Assembly: GCF_001677955.1 (NCBI RefSeq)
Contig: NZ_LELA01000073.1
Span: 1 to 64,000, forward strand
Length of the DNA: 64,000 bases
Origin: Chryseobacterium sp. BGARF1
GTDB taxonomy: Bacteria > Bacteroidota > Bacteroidia > Flavobacteriales > Weeksellaceae
Direction of reading: 5' to 3'
A model generated the notes under the pieces. It saw only the letters and a program-made list of their open reading frames with translations, was not told the origin of the DNA and did no database searches. Below are positions 54,233 through 62,830 of this stretch, one piece after another (position 1 is the stretch's first letter; each line of letters starts with the position of its first letter). The position numbers and the translations under genes were made by a program.

Positions 54233-56734
54233 ATGTTCAAAAAAGTAATCACTGCATGTATTCTTAGTTTCTATACGGTTTTTTCGGCTCAACAGGTTCG
54301 ACCTTCTAAATCATCTGAAATTTACCGTGAACTCAAAACACTTAAACACCTTCCTAAAGTTTTATACCTTGCTGCTCATCCCGATGATGAAAATACGGGT
54401 TTGCTTTCATGGTTAATCAACGACAAAAATGTAGAAACGGGCTATTTGTCTTTAACGAGAGGTGATGGTGGTCAGAATTTATTGGGAACAGAGCAAGGTG
54501 CTGCACTGGGTTTAATCAGAACACATGAGCTTTTAGAAGCAAGAAAGTTAGACGGTGCCCAACAGTTTTTTACCCGTGCGATTGATTTTGGGTTTTCTAA
54601 AAATACGACTGATACCTTTAAGCAATGGGATGAAAATAGCATTATAGCAGATGTAGTTTGGGTAATCCGTAAATTCCGTCCTGATGTGATTATTTGTCGT
54701 TTTCCTCCTACTGCTGCGGCAGGTCACGGACAACATGCGGCTTCGGCGGTGGTTGCAGAAAAAGCCTTTAAGCTGGCAGGCGACAAGACGGCTTTTCCAA
54801 ATCAACTAAAATATGTGAATGTATGGCAACCAAAACGTGTATTGTGGAATACTTTCCGATTTGGAGCGGTCAATACGACAGCTGAAAATCAACTGAAAGT
54901 TACGGTTGGGCAATATGATGCGCAACTGGGAATGGGCTATGGCGAATTGGCGGGATTAAGCAGAAGTTTACATAAAAGCCAAGGTGCAGGAACACAGTCT
55001 GTAGCAGGAATTAAAACAGAGTATTTTTCCCATGTTGCCGGTGAGTCTGCTAAAACAACACTTTTTGATGGACTAACTAAAACCTGGACTTCACAAGGAA
55101 ACGCTGATATTGATCAATCATTAGATAAAATTATTTCAACTTTCAATTTCAATGAGCCAGACCAGAGCTTACCTGCTTTACTTGCCTTACGAAAAAAGGT
55201 CGTGATGCTAAAAGATTCAGACCTGAAGAAGGATAAAATTAAATCTCTTGATAATATCATTTTAAGCTGTGCCGGATTTATGGGCGAAGTAGTTACCAAT
55301 CAGGCTGAAGCTGTTGCCGGAGAAAATCACAATTTTAGATTAAATTTAATTTCAAGAACTGCAAATTCTGTTGTTTTAGAAAATGTAAAATGGTTGAGTC
55401 AATCAGAAAATTTCAACAGAAAACTATCAAAAGATTCTTTAATTACCATTCAGCATGATATTCAAATTCCTACAGATACAGCCCTTACAGAACCTTATTG
55501 GTTAGCAAAACCAGCTGTGAACGCGGCAACTTTCTCTGTTCCCAATGATACTTTAGTCGGTTTACCTGAGGCAGGATCACCACTAAATGTTTTGCTTGAT
55601 TTAAAAATAGGCTTGGAAAAGTTTCAGGTTAAACTTCCTTTATCTTTCAAAAAATTAGACCCGGTTCGTGGTGATGTGGTCGAAGCCTTGCGCATTGTTC
55701 CTGCATTGGAACTGAAATTTACGCAACCGCTTTATTTGGTTAAAGAAAATGAAGATTTACATTTGAGTTTAAATTTTAAGGTTAATTCTAATAAACAGTT
55801 TAATAATGGAAAAGTAAACTTGTTGTATAACGGAGAACGATTAGGGGGCGGTGATTTAAAATCTATCAATGGGAAAGATTTTACTCTTGAGTATGTCATT
55901 CCTAAAACTCAGCTTGCCTCAATAAAATCAAATCAGTTGCAATTGGATGCTAATTTTATAGCAGATGGAATCACGTATAATAAAAAACAAGTATTAATTC
56001 AGTATCCGCATTTACCTTCCTTACAATATTTTACACCCGCCACTGTAGCTGTGATGAAAGGTGATATTCAGTCTAAGGCTAAAAAGGTGGGTTATTTACA
56101 AGGTGCGGGCGATTTCATTCCTGAGTTTTTACGTATTGCGGGTATTCAGGTAGATGTCCTGAAAGACGAAGATTTTTATGGCAACTTAAATGAATCTGCT
56201 GGAAATGGCAGTCAAAATAAGTTATCACAATATGACGCGATTGTATTGGGTGTTCGTGCTAATAATACAGAGAAAAAGTTGGGTCGCTGGATGCCTTTTT
56301 TATGGTCTTATGTAAAAGCTGGAGGAAATTTATTGATGCAGTATAACACCAATCAGGATACAACGGTTAACCAATTAGGAATGTACAATTTCAACATTGC
56401 CAATAAGCGGGTTACCGAAGAAAATGCTGAGGTTAAATTTTTAAATCCTAATCATAAATTACTGAATTTTCCAAACAAAATCACTGAGGATGATTTTAAA
56501 AGTTGGGTACAGGAGCGTGGCGCTTATTTCCCAGCTCAATGGGATGTAGCTTATGAACCGCTTTTTGAAATGCACGATACAAACGAAGAACCTTTGCAGG
56601 GCTCAACTTTATATGCAAAATACGGAAAAGGTAATTTCATTTATTCACCGTTGGCATTTTTCAGACAGTTACCTGCAGGAAATGTTGGTGCGGCACGTCT
56701 ATTTTTAAACTTTTTATCTGCACAGAAAAACTAA
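54233..56734 (+). CDS. PIG-L family deacetylase with amidotransferase-like C-terminal domain
   Basis: 833 residues from ATG 54233, where a signal peptide begins (MFKKVITACILSFYTVFSAQ); the longer frame would include the -7 element. Residues about 35-200 are a PIG-L/LmbE deacetylase: zinc site AAHPDDEN and the late His in GHGQHAAS. The middle is beta-rich. Residues about 610-830 are a GATase1/ThuA-like alpha/beta domain (KKVGYLQGAGDFIPEFLRIA, YDAIVLGVRAN). It would remove acetyl groups from an N-acetyl sugar or glycoside outside the cytoplasm. It overlaps the next small gene by one base. Confidence 0.82.
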   Translation: MFKKVITACILSFYTVFSAQQVRPSKSSEIYRELKTLKHLPKVLYLAAHPDDENTGLLSWLINDKNVETGYLSLTRGDGGQNLLGTEQGAALGLIRTHELLEARKLDGAQQFFTRAIDFGFSKNTTDTFKQWDENSIIADVVWVIRKFRPDVIICRFPPTAAAGHGQHAASAVVAEKAFKLAGDKTAFPNQLKYVNVWQPKRVLWNTFRFGAVNTTAENQLKVTVGQYDAQLGMGYGELAGLSRSLHKSQGAGTQSVAGIKTEYFSHVAGESAKTTLFDGLTKTWTSQGNADIDQSLDKIISTFNFNEPDQSLPALLALRKKVVMLKDSDLKKDKIKSLDNIILSCAGFMGEVVTNQAEAVAGENHNFRLNLISRTANSVVLENVKWLSQSENFNRKLSKDSLITIQHDIQIPTDTALTEPYWLAKPAVNAATFSVPNDTLVGLPEAGSPLNVLLDLKIGLEKFQVKLPLSFKKLDPVRGDVVEALRIVPALELKFTQPLYLVKENEDLHLSLNFKVNSNKQFNNGKVNLLYNGERLGGGDLKSINGKDFTLEYVIPKTQLASIKSNQLQLDANFIADGITYNKKQVLIQYPHLPSLQYFTPATVAVMKGDIQSKAKKVGYLQGAGDFIPEFLRIAGIQVDVLKDEDFYGNLNESAGNGSQNKLSQYDAIVLGVRANNTEKKLGRWMPFLWSYVKAGGNLLMQYNTNQDTTVNQLGMYNFNIANKRVTEENAEVKFLNPNHKLLNFPNKITEDDFKSWVQERGAYFPAQWDVAYEPLFEMHDTNEEPLQGSTLYAKYGKGNFIYSPLAFFRQLPAGNVGAARLFLNFLSAQKN

Positions 56735-56838
56735 TGAATAATCAGCTTAAAAATTGGAATATTTGGTACATACTATTAGCAGTTGCATTAGTAGGTCAGA
56801 TCGTATTTTATTATTTGTTTACTAAATTCTGGGCATGA
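56734..56838 (+). CDS. 34-residue single-pass membrane peptide
   Basis: Starts at ATG 56734, sharing its A with the TAA of the deacetylase, and stops at TGA 56836-56838, which overlaps the ATG of the symporter (ATGA). The product begins MNNQLKNWNIWYILLAVALV and continues with GQIVFYYLFTKFWA: one membrane helix with polar ends. Overlaps on both sides indicate translational coupling. The position directly before a sodium symporter recalls small transporter subunits such as YhdT before PanF. Function is inferred. Confidence 0.7.
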   Translation: MNNQLKNWNIWYILLAVALVGQIVFYYLFTKFWA

Positions 56839-58526
56839 GTACGATAGATTGGACAGTTCTTATTGTTACACTAGTTGCAGTGGTGGTTTATGGCGTATTT
56901 ATCGGTCGTGGACAAAAAAGCAACGAATCATACCTGAAAGCAGATAATAAAATGCCTTGGTACATTGTGTTGATTGGAATTATGGCGACGCAGGCAAGTG
57001 CGATTACATTTCTTTCGGCACCGGGACAGGCTTACACAGACGGTATGCGTTTCGTGCAATATTACTTTGGTTTGCCTTTGGCGATGATTGTAATTTGTAT
57101 CACTTTCATCCCTATTTTTCAACGTTTAAATGTTTACACTGCCTATGAATATTTAGAAAACCGTTTTGATAAAAAGACAAGGGTACTCACTTCACTGCTT
57201 TTTCTTTTTTCGAGAGGTTTATCAACGGGGATTAGTATTTACGCTCCGAGTATTATCTTATCAAGCGTTTTAAACTGGGATATTTATTTAACGAATGTTT
57301 TAACGGGTGGTATTTTGTTGATTTATACCTATGTTGGAGGTGCAAAAGCAATTGCTCACACCCAAAAAATACAGTTTCTTATTATTCTCGGAACAATGGC
57401 TTTTGCAGGATATCTTCTTATTGAAAATATGCCCAATGGAATTGGTTTTAAGGATGCACTTTATCTAGCGGGGAAATCGGAAAAGCTCAATGTAATCACC
57501 ACAGAATTCGACTGGAAAGATAAATACAATATCTGGAGCGGATTAATTGGAGGCTTTTTTCTGGCACTTTCTTATTTCGGTACCGACCAAAGTCAGGTTG
57601 GACGATATATTACTGCGAAAGACAATACCAATGCAAAAATGGGTTTGCTGTTGAACGGATTGGTTAAAATTCCGATGCAGTTTGCTATTCTTCTGATTGG
57701 TGCTTTACTTTTTGCCTTCTTTTCTCTAAAACCGGCTCCGATTTATTTTAACGAACGTTCTTATCAGAATTTAAAGGAAACGCAACCGGAACAGGCAGCG
57801 GTTTTTGAAAAAGAACATCAGGATTTACAAACAAAGTTTAATGAAGAATCGAAAGAAATTTTAAAGCTAAAAGAAAACAATTCTCCTCAACTTAACAAAA
57901 CAATTCAGGATTTTAAAAACACACAAACCGAAGTAAAAGCGCTTCACGGAAGGGTAGAAGAAGCGATTAATAATTCAAATTTTAATGCAGAGAAAACGGA
58001 TACCAATTATATTTTCCTGTATTTCGTAAAAAATACCTTACCTGTAGGGATGATTGGTTTATTGTTTGCCGTCATTTTTCTGGCGAGCTGGGGTTCCATT
58101 TCGGCAGCGCTGAATTCCCTTGCTGCCTGTTCATTAAAAGATGTTCATTTGATATTTAAAAAAGAAATTCCAGATGATGCAACCGAATTGAAGTATAGTC
58201 GACTGCATACTTTAGCGTGGGGTATATTCTCAATTGGTGTAGCGATGTTTGCAACTCAAATGGGTTCTTTGATTGAAGCGGTGAATGTATTGGGTTCTCT
58301 TTTCTACGGTCCGATATTAGGGATTTTTCTGGTTGCATTTTACTTTAAGAAAATCACAGGTCCTAATGTATTTATTGCGGCGATTTTATCAGAAATTACG
58401 GTGATTGCCGTTTATCAGTTCGATATTGTTTCTTTCCTTTGGTTGAATGTAATCGGGGCTGCAGCAGTCATTATATTTTCTGCAATCGGGTTGCTATTTT
58501 ATAAGCCGAAAGCCGTAAATTCGTAA
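56835..58526 (+). CDS. sodium:solute symporter (SSS family)
   Basis: 563 residues with about 13 membrane segments. Family features: IGIMATQASAITFLSAPGQA near TM1, YTAYEYLENRFDKKTR, and LSYFGTDQSQVGRYITAKD. Residues about 300-390 form a long charged, helical insert between membrane segments (QPEQAAVFEKEHQDLQTKF), larger than in most SSS proteins. It would import a sugar, sialic-acid-like or other solute with Na+, perhaps the product of the PIG-L deacetylase. Coupled to the 34-residue peptide upstream. Confidence 0.88.
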   Translation: MSTIDWTVLIVTLVAVVVYGVFIGRGQKSNESYLKADNKMPWYIVLIGIMATQASAITFLSAPGQAYTDGMRFVQYYFGLPLAMIVICITFIPIFQRLNVYTAYEYLENRFDKKTRVLTSLLFLFSRGLSTGISIYAPSIILSSVLNWDIYLTNVLTGGILLIYTYVGGAKAIAHTQKIQFLIILGTMAFAGYLLIENMPNGIGFKDALYLAGKSEKLNVITTEFDWKDKYNIWSGLIGGFFLALSYFGTDQSQVGRYITAKDNTNAKMGLLLNGLVKIPMQFAILLIGALLFAFFSLKPAPIYFNERSYQNLKETQPEQAAVFEKEHQDLQTKFNEESKEILKLKENNSPQLNKTIQDFKNTQTEVKALHGRVEEAINNSNFNAEKTDTNYIFLYFVKNTLPVGMIGLLFAVIFLASWGSISAALNSLAACSLKDVHLIFKKEIPDDATELKYSRLHTLAWGIFSIGVAMFATQMGSLIEAVNVLGSLFYGPILGIFLVAFYFKKITGPNVFIAAILSEITVIAVYQFDIVSFLWLNVIGAAAVIIFSAIGLLFYKPKAVNS

Positions 58527-58549
58527 ACGAATAAATTAACAAAAATCTT

Positions 58550-59068
58550 ATGAAAACTTTCATTAAATCAGCCACAGTTCTTGTTGCGAGTATGACAATC
58601 TCTTTTAATGCCTTTGCACAGGAAGCTAAAAAACCAGCGAGTCCTCCGGCTACTGCTACAGGAAAAATTAAAGATGCAACAATTACAATAGAATATAACA
58701 GTCCTTCTGTGAAAGGGCGTACAATCTGGGGTGATTTGGTAGCTTATGATAAAGTTTGGCGTGCAGGTGCGAATGACGCAACGACTTTTGAAACAGATAA
58801 AGATATTACCGTTCAAGGTAAAAAATTGCCTGCAGGTAAATACAGCTTTTTCTTGATTCCTAAAAAAAGCGGAACGTGGACTGCGATTTTTAACAAAGAA
58901 CCAAAGCAATGGGGCGCTTATAAATATGAAGAATCTAAAGATGCTTTACGTGTAGATGTTAAAACAAAAGCTTTACCAGCAACACAAGAAGCTTTAGTTT
59001 ATAAAGTAAACAAAAACGGTTTCACAATGGATTGGGATAAAATCTCGGTTCCTGTAGAGATTAAATAA
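58550..59068 (+). CDS. DUF2911 domain-containing secreted protein
   Basis: 172 residues. A signal peptide ends at FNAFAQE. The DUF2911 domain covers most of the rest: [73 protein letters not shown]. The family is common in Bacteroidota and its function is unknown. It follows the symporter by 23 bases and ends the operon. Confidence 0.9.
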   Translation: MKTFIKSATVLVASMTISFNAFAQEAKKPASPPATATGKIKDATITIEYNSPSVKGRTIWGDLVAYDKVWRAGANDATTFETDKDITVQGKKLPAGKYSFFLIPKKSGTWTAIFNKEPKQWGAYKYEESKDALRVDVKTKALPATQEALVYKVNKNGFTMDWDKISVPVEIK

Positions 59069-59072
59069 ATTA

Positions 59073-59099
59073 AAATCCTGCTAAAGCGGGATTTTTTTT
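59073..59099 (+). terminator. rho-independent terminator
   Basis: AATCCTGC and GCGGGATT (one G-U pair) with loop TAAA, followed by TTTTTT, directly after the DUF2911 stop. Confidence 0.75.
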
Positions 59100-59392
59100 G
59101 TTTAAAATCTTGATAATGCATCACCGATTACTATTGTGGTAATTTCAGTTTGTTTGTATCAAACAAAATAAGGATTTTACGCTTAAAATGTCGTACAGCC
59201 TTTATAAATAAAACCTAGAGGTTCGATACATTTACACACAGCTGCTGGTAGATTACCTATTAATACTGTTGGAACTCTGAACCCCATAATTGGTACTTCT
59301 ACATGATAAAAAACAATATCTCACGAAAAATACAACGAATTATTTTAACCCAAAATAATCTCCTGAAAAAAATAATTTTACAATTATTTGAA

Positions 59393-59402
59393 TAAACGTT
59401 TA
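59393..59402. promoter_or_regulatory. LacI-type operator 1
   Basis: TAAACGTTTA, a palindrome with the central CG typical of LacI-family sites, followed by ACC. The same core recurs just before the kinase gene at 60641-60650. It lies 212 bases before the repressor ATG. Confidence 0.5.
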
Positions 59403-59566
59403 ACCAAAACTTAATATTAGCTCATCTATTTGTTAATGCTCAATTCATTTTACTTTTCATTTTATTTTTTAAATTGTTGATTTTAAATTGTTTGTGATGT
59501 TGTTTTTTAATTAAAAAAAATCGCCAAATTACATTATTTTTCTAATTGGGCAAAAAAAATCTACTA

Positions 59567-59597
59567 TTGTTTTTTTAATATTTTATAGAATACTTTG
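59567..59597 (+). promoter_or_regulatory. promoter of the LacI-type gene
   Basis: TTG at 59567-59569 and ATACTTTG at 59590-59597 with 20 bases between, close to the Bacteroidota -33/-7 pattern, 17 bases before ATG 59615. Confidence 0.4.
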
Positions 59598-59614
59598 TAG
59601 TGTAAATAAGAACT

Positions 59615-60622
59615 ATGAAACGAGCATCCATTAAAGATATTGCTAGAATTGCCGGGGTTTCCGTGGCAACGGTTTCATATGTTCTTAATAAAAAAGAGGG
59701 AAACAGGATAAGCGAAGACACTAAGAAGAAGATCTTCGAAGTTGCTGAAACGCTTAACTATACTCCCAACAGAATAGCCAGAAGTCTTCAGAATAATAAA
59801 AGTAAACTATTAGGGCTTATTGTTGCTGATATTTCCAATGATTTTTATTCTAGTATTGCTCGTAATCTTGAGGATAAAGCTCTGAAACTTGGATATACTT
59901 TGATCATAGGAAGCTCTGATGAAAATGCAGAGAAGTTTGAAAAATTAATTGATCTATTTTCTCAGCAACAGGTAGACGGAATGATCATTGCTCCAGTGGC
60001 AGGCTCTGAAGAGGTTCTTCAAAAACTTTTAGACAGAAATTATCCTTTAGTTACCATTGATAGATATTTGAAAGGAGTAAACGCACCAGGAGTCATTTTA
60101 AATAACAGAGAGATCGCAGAAACTACGACTCAATTTTTGATCGACAAAGAGTTTGATGAAATTGTGTATGTAGGATATGAGACCAAATTACAACATCTTT
60201 TAGACAGGCAAAAAGGTTTTGAGACTAGCATTAAAGATTCAGGCACTAATAGTAAAGCTAAATATATTACGGTTGGACTTGAGAATATTAGCGGGGAGAT
60301 TCATGCTGAAATGGAAAAAACATTAGGTAAGAATCCTACTAATTCAGCACTCTATTTTTCAAGTAATAAACTGGCGGTTGCAGGTCTTGAGTATCTAATC
60401 AAAAATAACATAAAAGTTCCGCAACAGGTTTTTGTTCTGGCTTTTGATGAAACAGAGGCTTACAAATTATTTCCTGCAGAAATTACTTATATCAAGCAAC
60501 CATTAGAAGAAATGGCTGATGAGGCCATCAAGTTATTAGATCTTCAAATCTCAGATTATGCAGCAACTTCAAAAAAAATAACGCTGTCAGGAGAGCTGAT
60601 TATCAAAAAATCAATAAAATAA
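59615..60622 (+). CDS. LacI-family transcriptional regulator
   Basis: 335 residues. Residues 3-58 are the helix-turn-helix and hinge helix (IKDIARIAGVSVATVSYVLN, then YTPNRIARSLQ). The rest is a periplasmic-binding-protein-like sugar domain (LLGLIVADISNDFYSSIARN, VLAFDETEAYKLFPAEITYI). First in a sugar operon with a kinase, an MFS transporter and a porin, with a palindromic operator upstream and another before the kinase. The inducer is probably a sugar or sugar phosphate of the same pathway. Confidence 0.92.
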   Translation: MKRASIKDIARIAGVSVATVSYVLNKKEGNRISEDTKKKIFEVAETLNYTPNRIARSLQNNKSKLLGLIVADISNDFYSSIARNLEDKALKLGYTLIIGSSDENAEKFEKLIDLFSQQQVDGMIIAPVAGSEEVLQKLLDRNYPLVTIDRYLKGVNAPGVILNNREIAETTTQFLIDKEFDEIVYVGYETKLQHLLDRQKGFETSIKDSGTNSKAKYITVGLENISGEIHAEMEKTLGKNPTNSALYFSSNKLAVAGLEYLIKNNIKVPQQVFVLAFDETEAYKLFPAEITYIKQPLEEMADEAIKLLDLQISDYAATSKKITLSGELIIKKSIK

Positions 60623-60638
60623 TTTTTTTATCATTTAG

Positions 60639-60652
60639 GTTAAACGTTTAAC
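60639..60652. promoter_or_regulatory. LacI-type operator 2
   Basis: GTTAAACGTTTAAC, a 14-bp perfect palindrome in the 37-base gap between repressor and kinase genes, ending 7 bases before the kinase ATG. A repressor bound here would block read-through or an internal promoter. Confidence 0.6.
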
Positions 60653-60659
60653 TAAAATT

Positions 60660-61571
60660 ATGAATACAAATAAATCTTATATCGTATGCTTTGGAGAAAT
60701 TCTCTGGGACATTTTCCCAAACGGATTCCGAGCAGGTGGTGCACCCTTCAATGTTGCTTATAATCTTGATAAGATGGGGGTAGAAGTGCAAATGATCAGT
60801 AAAATCGGAAACGATCAACTTGGAAACAATCTTTTGACGCAGATAAAAAACTGGGGTGTTTCAACTGACTACATCCAGGTGGATGATGAGAAAGCAACCG
60901 GAACGGTAATGGCAACCTTCGATAATCACGGAGAAGCTCATTATGATATCTTAAATAATGTAGCTTGGGATCATATTTATACAGAACCGAAACATCGTGA
61001 ATTGATTCAGAATTCTGAGGCGTTTGTTTTTGGAAGTTTAATTGCCCGAAATGAAGAATCAAGAAATACCTTACTAGAGCTGATAGAGTTATCTAAATTT
61101 AGAGTATTTGATGTTAATTTCCGACCGCCTTTTATTGATTTCGATTTTATCAAAACATTATTGCATAAAGCCCATTTGGTAAAGATGAATAAAGCCGAAT
61201 TGAGAACGATTATTCAATATCTTGATGAAGAATATCTTGACGAGGAGACGAGTATTCGCTTTATTCAAAAGCATTTTAATCTTAATGAGATTGTTCTTAC
61301 AAAAGGGAGTAAAGGGGCAAGGTATTTTGTAGGAAAAGACAGCTTTACCTTCTCGGCAGTTTCTATTGAAGTTACCGACACAGTAGGAAGCGGAGATTCT
61401 TTCCTGGCGGGATTTTTATCAAAAAGAATTCAGGCAAAATCTCCTGAAGAAATTATGAAACAAGCGGTTTCTTTAGGCGCTTTCATCACTTCAAAATCGG
61501 GTGCCTGCCCTGATTATACTTATGACGAATTCAAAAGTTTCAGAGAAGAGCATTACACAAAAACAATTTAA
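60660..61571 (+). CDS. PfkB-family sugar kinase (fructokinase-like)
   Basis: 303 residues. The N-terminus CFGEILWDIFPNGFRAGGAP with FNVAYNLDKMG and the C-terminal signature DTVGSGDSFLAGFL (catalytic Asp in GSGD) are PfkB hallmarks; DVNFRPPFI fits fructokinases. It would phosphorylate fructose or a related sugar imported by the next gene product. It lies between the repressor and an MFS transporter whose start is 10 bases after its stop. Confidence 0.88.
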   Translation: MNTNKSYIVCFGEILWDIFPNGFRAGGAPFNVAYNLDKMGVEVQMISKIGNDQLGNNLLTQIKNWGVSTDYIQVDDEKATGTVMATFDNHGEAHYDILNNVAWDHIYTEPKHRELIQNSEAFVFGSLIARNEESRNTLLELIELSKFRVFDVNFRPPFIDFDFIKTLLHKAHLVKMNKAELRTIIQYLDEEYLDEETSIRFIQKHFNLNEIVLTKGSKGARYFVGKDSFTFSAVSIEVTDTVGSGDSFLAGFLSKRIQAKSPEEIMKQAVSLGAFITSKSGACPDYTYDEFKSFREEHYTKTI

Positions 61572-61581
61572 TACAACCATT

Positions 61582-62826
61582 ATGAATACTGCAAAATTTA
61601 CAGAGAAAAAATATTATCTGATATTAATATTTGTGATTTCTCTGTTCTTCTTTTGGGCTGTCGCCTTAACGATGGGTGACGTTTTAAATAAGCATTTCCA
61701 GAATGTTTTAAATATTTCAAAATCAAAATCTGGGCTTGTTCAGCTGTCAATATTCGGGGCTTATGCACTGATGGGAATTCCAGCGGGGTTATTTATGAAA
61801 AAGTTTGGCTACAAAATGGGGGTAATCTTGGGATTGTCACTTTTTGCGTTGGGTTCATTTCTTTTTATTCCGGCAGCCAATATGGTTTCGTTTAATTTTT
61901 TCAGGTTGGCACTTTTTGTTCTGGCAATGGGAATGGCAACTTTAGAAACCGTAGCGCATCCTTTCGTCGCAGCATTAGGAGATGAAAAAACAAGCGACCA
62001 GCGTGTTAATTTTGCACAGTCTTTTAATGGATTAGGCGCAATTATCGGTCCTTTGTTGGGCGGTTTTTTCATCTTCGGAAACGGAGAGGTTGAGAATAAC
62101 TCATTAGATTCTGTAAAAGATCTTTACACCTGGATCGGGGTGGTAATCTTAACAATAACCATTATTTTTTCTTTTGTTAAAGTTCCCAACTTGAAAGACC
62201 CTCATGCAGAAGATATTGAGGTTTCAGATAGCGAAAATGGTGGTGAAGGGGACGTTTCAGACCCGCACGCGCCACTTTATAAACAAAGACATTTCATTTT
62301 TGCAGTTATTGCTCAGTTTTTCAATATCGCTGCGCAAGGCGGAACGTGGGCGTATTTCATCAATTATGGTGTAGAAAAAATGCATCTTCCGGAGATCCAG
62401 GCTTCTTATTATTTTTCATTAAGTATGGCGATGATGATGATTGGGCGTTTCGTAGGAACATTCTTAATGAAGTTTATCGCTCCCAATAAACTGCTTGCCA
62501 TCTTTACGGTTTGTAATATTGTGTTGTGTTTAATTATTTCACAAAGTTGGGGTTGGACATCTTTTATCAGTTTAATATTATTGAATTTATTCTTAAGTGT
62601 GATGTATCCTACCATTTTTAGTCTTGGTTTGAAAAGGCTGGGTAGTAAAGTGCCACAAGCTTCTTCATTTTTGGTAATGGCAATGTTTGGCGGAGCTGTT
62701 TTTCCTCCTTTAATGGGAAAGATTGCTGAAACTGATATTGCTCACGCTTATCTACTTCCAATTATTTGTTACGTTTTTATCTTGCTTTTTGCTTTGAAAT
62801 TCTACAAGCCTAAAACTTTAAAATAA
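61582..62826 (+). CDS. FucP-like sugar MFS transporter
   Basis: Start at ATG 61582 (MNTAKFTEKKYYLILIFVIS), after the kinase stop; the longer frame would overlap the kinase in a non-coding-like reading. 414 residues with 12 membrane segments. FFWAVALTMGDVLNKHFQNV and GAYALMGIPAGLFMKKFGYK fit the FucP/GluP sugar:H+ symporter group. An acidic central loop (about 205-230) separates the halves. It would import the sugar phosphorylated by the kinase. Confidence 0.87.
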   Translation: MNTAKFTEKKYYLILIFVISLFFFWAVALTMGDVLNKHFQNVLNISKSKSGLVQLSIFGAYALMGIPAGLFMKKFGYKMGVILGLSLFALGSFLFIPAANMVSFNFFRLALFVLAMGMATLETVAHPFVAALGDEKTSDQRVNFAQSFNGLGAIIGPLLGGFFIFGNGEVENNSLDSVKDLYTWIGVVILTITIIFSFVKVPNLKDPHAEDIEVSDSENGGEGDVSDPHAPLYKQRHFIFAVIAQFFNIAAQGGTWAYFINYGVEKMHLPEIQASYYFSLSMAMMMIGRFVGTFLMKFIAPNKLLAIFTVCNIVLCLIISQSWGWTSFISLILLNLFLSVMYPTIFSLGLKRLGSKVPQASSFLVMAMFGGAVFPPLMGKIAETDIAHAYLLPIICYVFILLFALKFYKPKTLK

Positions 62827-62830
62827 ATCG

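Larger units (their letters stand above)
59100..59614. other. 515-bp region upstream of the LacI-type repressor
   Basis: Holds operator 1 (59393-59402) and the repressor's promoter. Around 59205-59310 a short stretch reads like protein on the plus strand (GSIHLHTAAGRLPINTVGTL) but has no start and ends quickly; I take it as debris. The rest is AT-rich. Confidence 0.45.

Noticed and set aside
61501..61581. An earlier start for the sugar transporter inside the kinase gene
   Set aside because: The extra residues are an out-of-frame reading of the kinase; ATG 61582 begins a normal transporter N-terminus.
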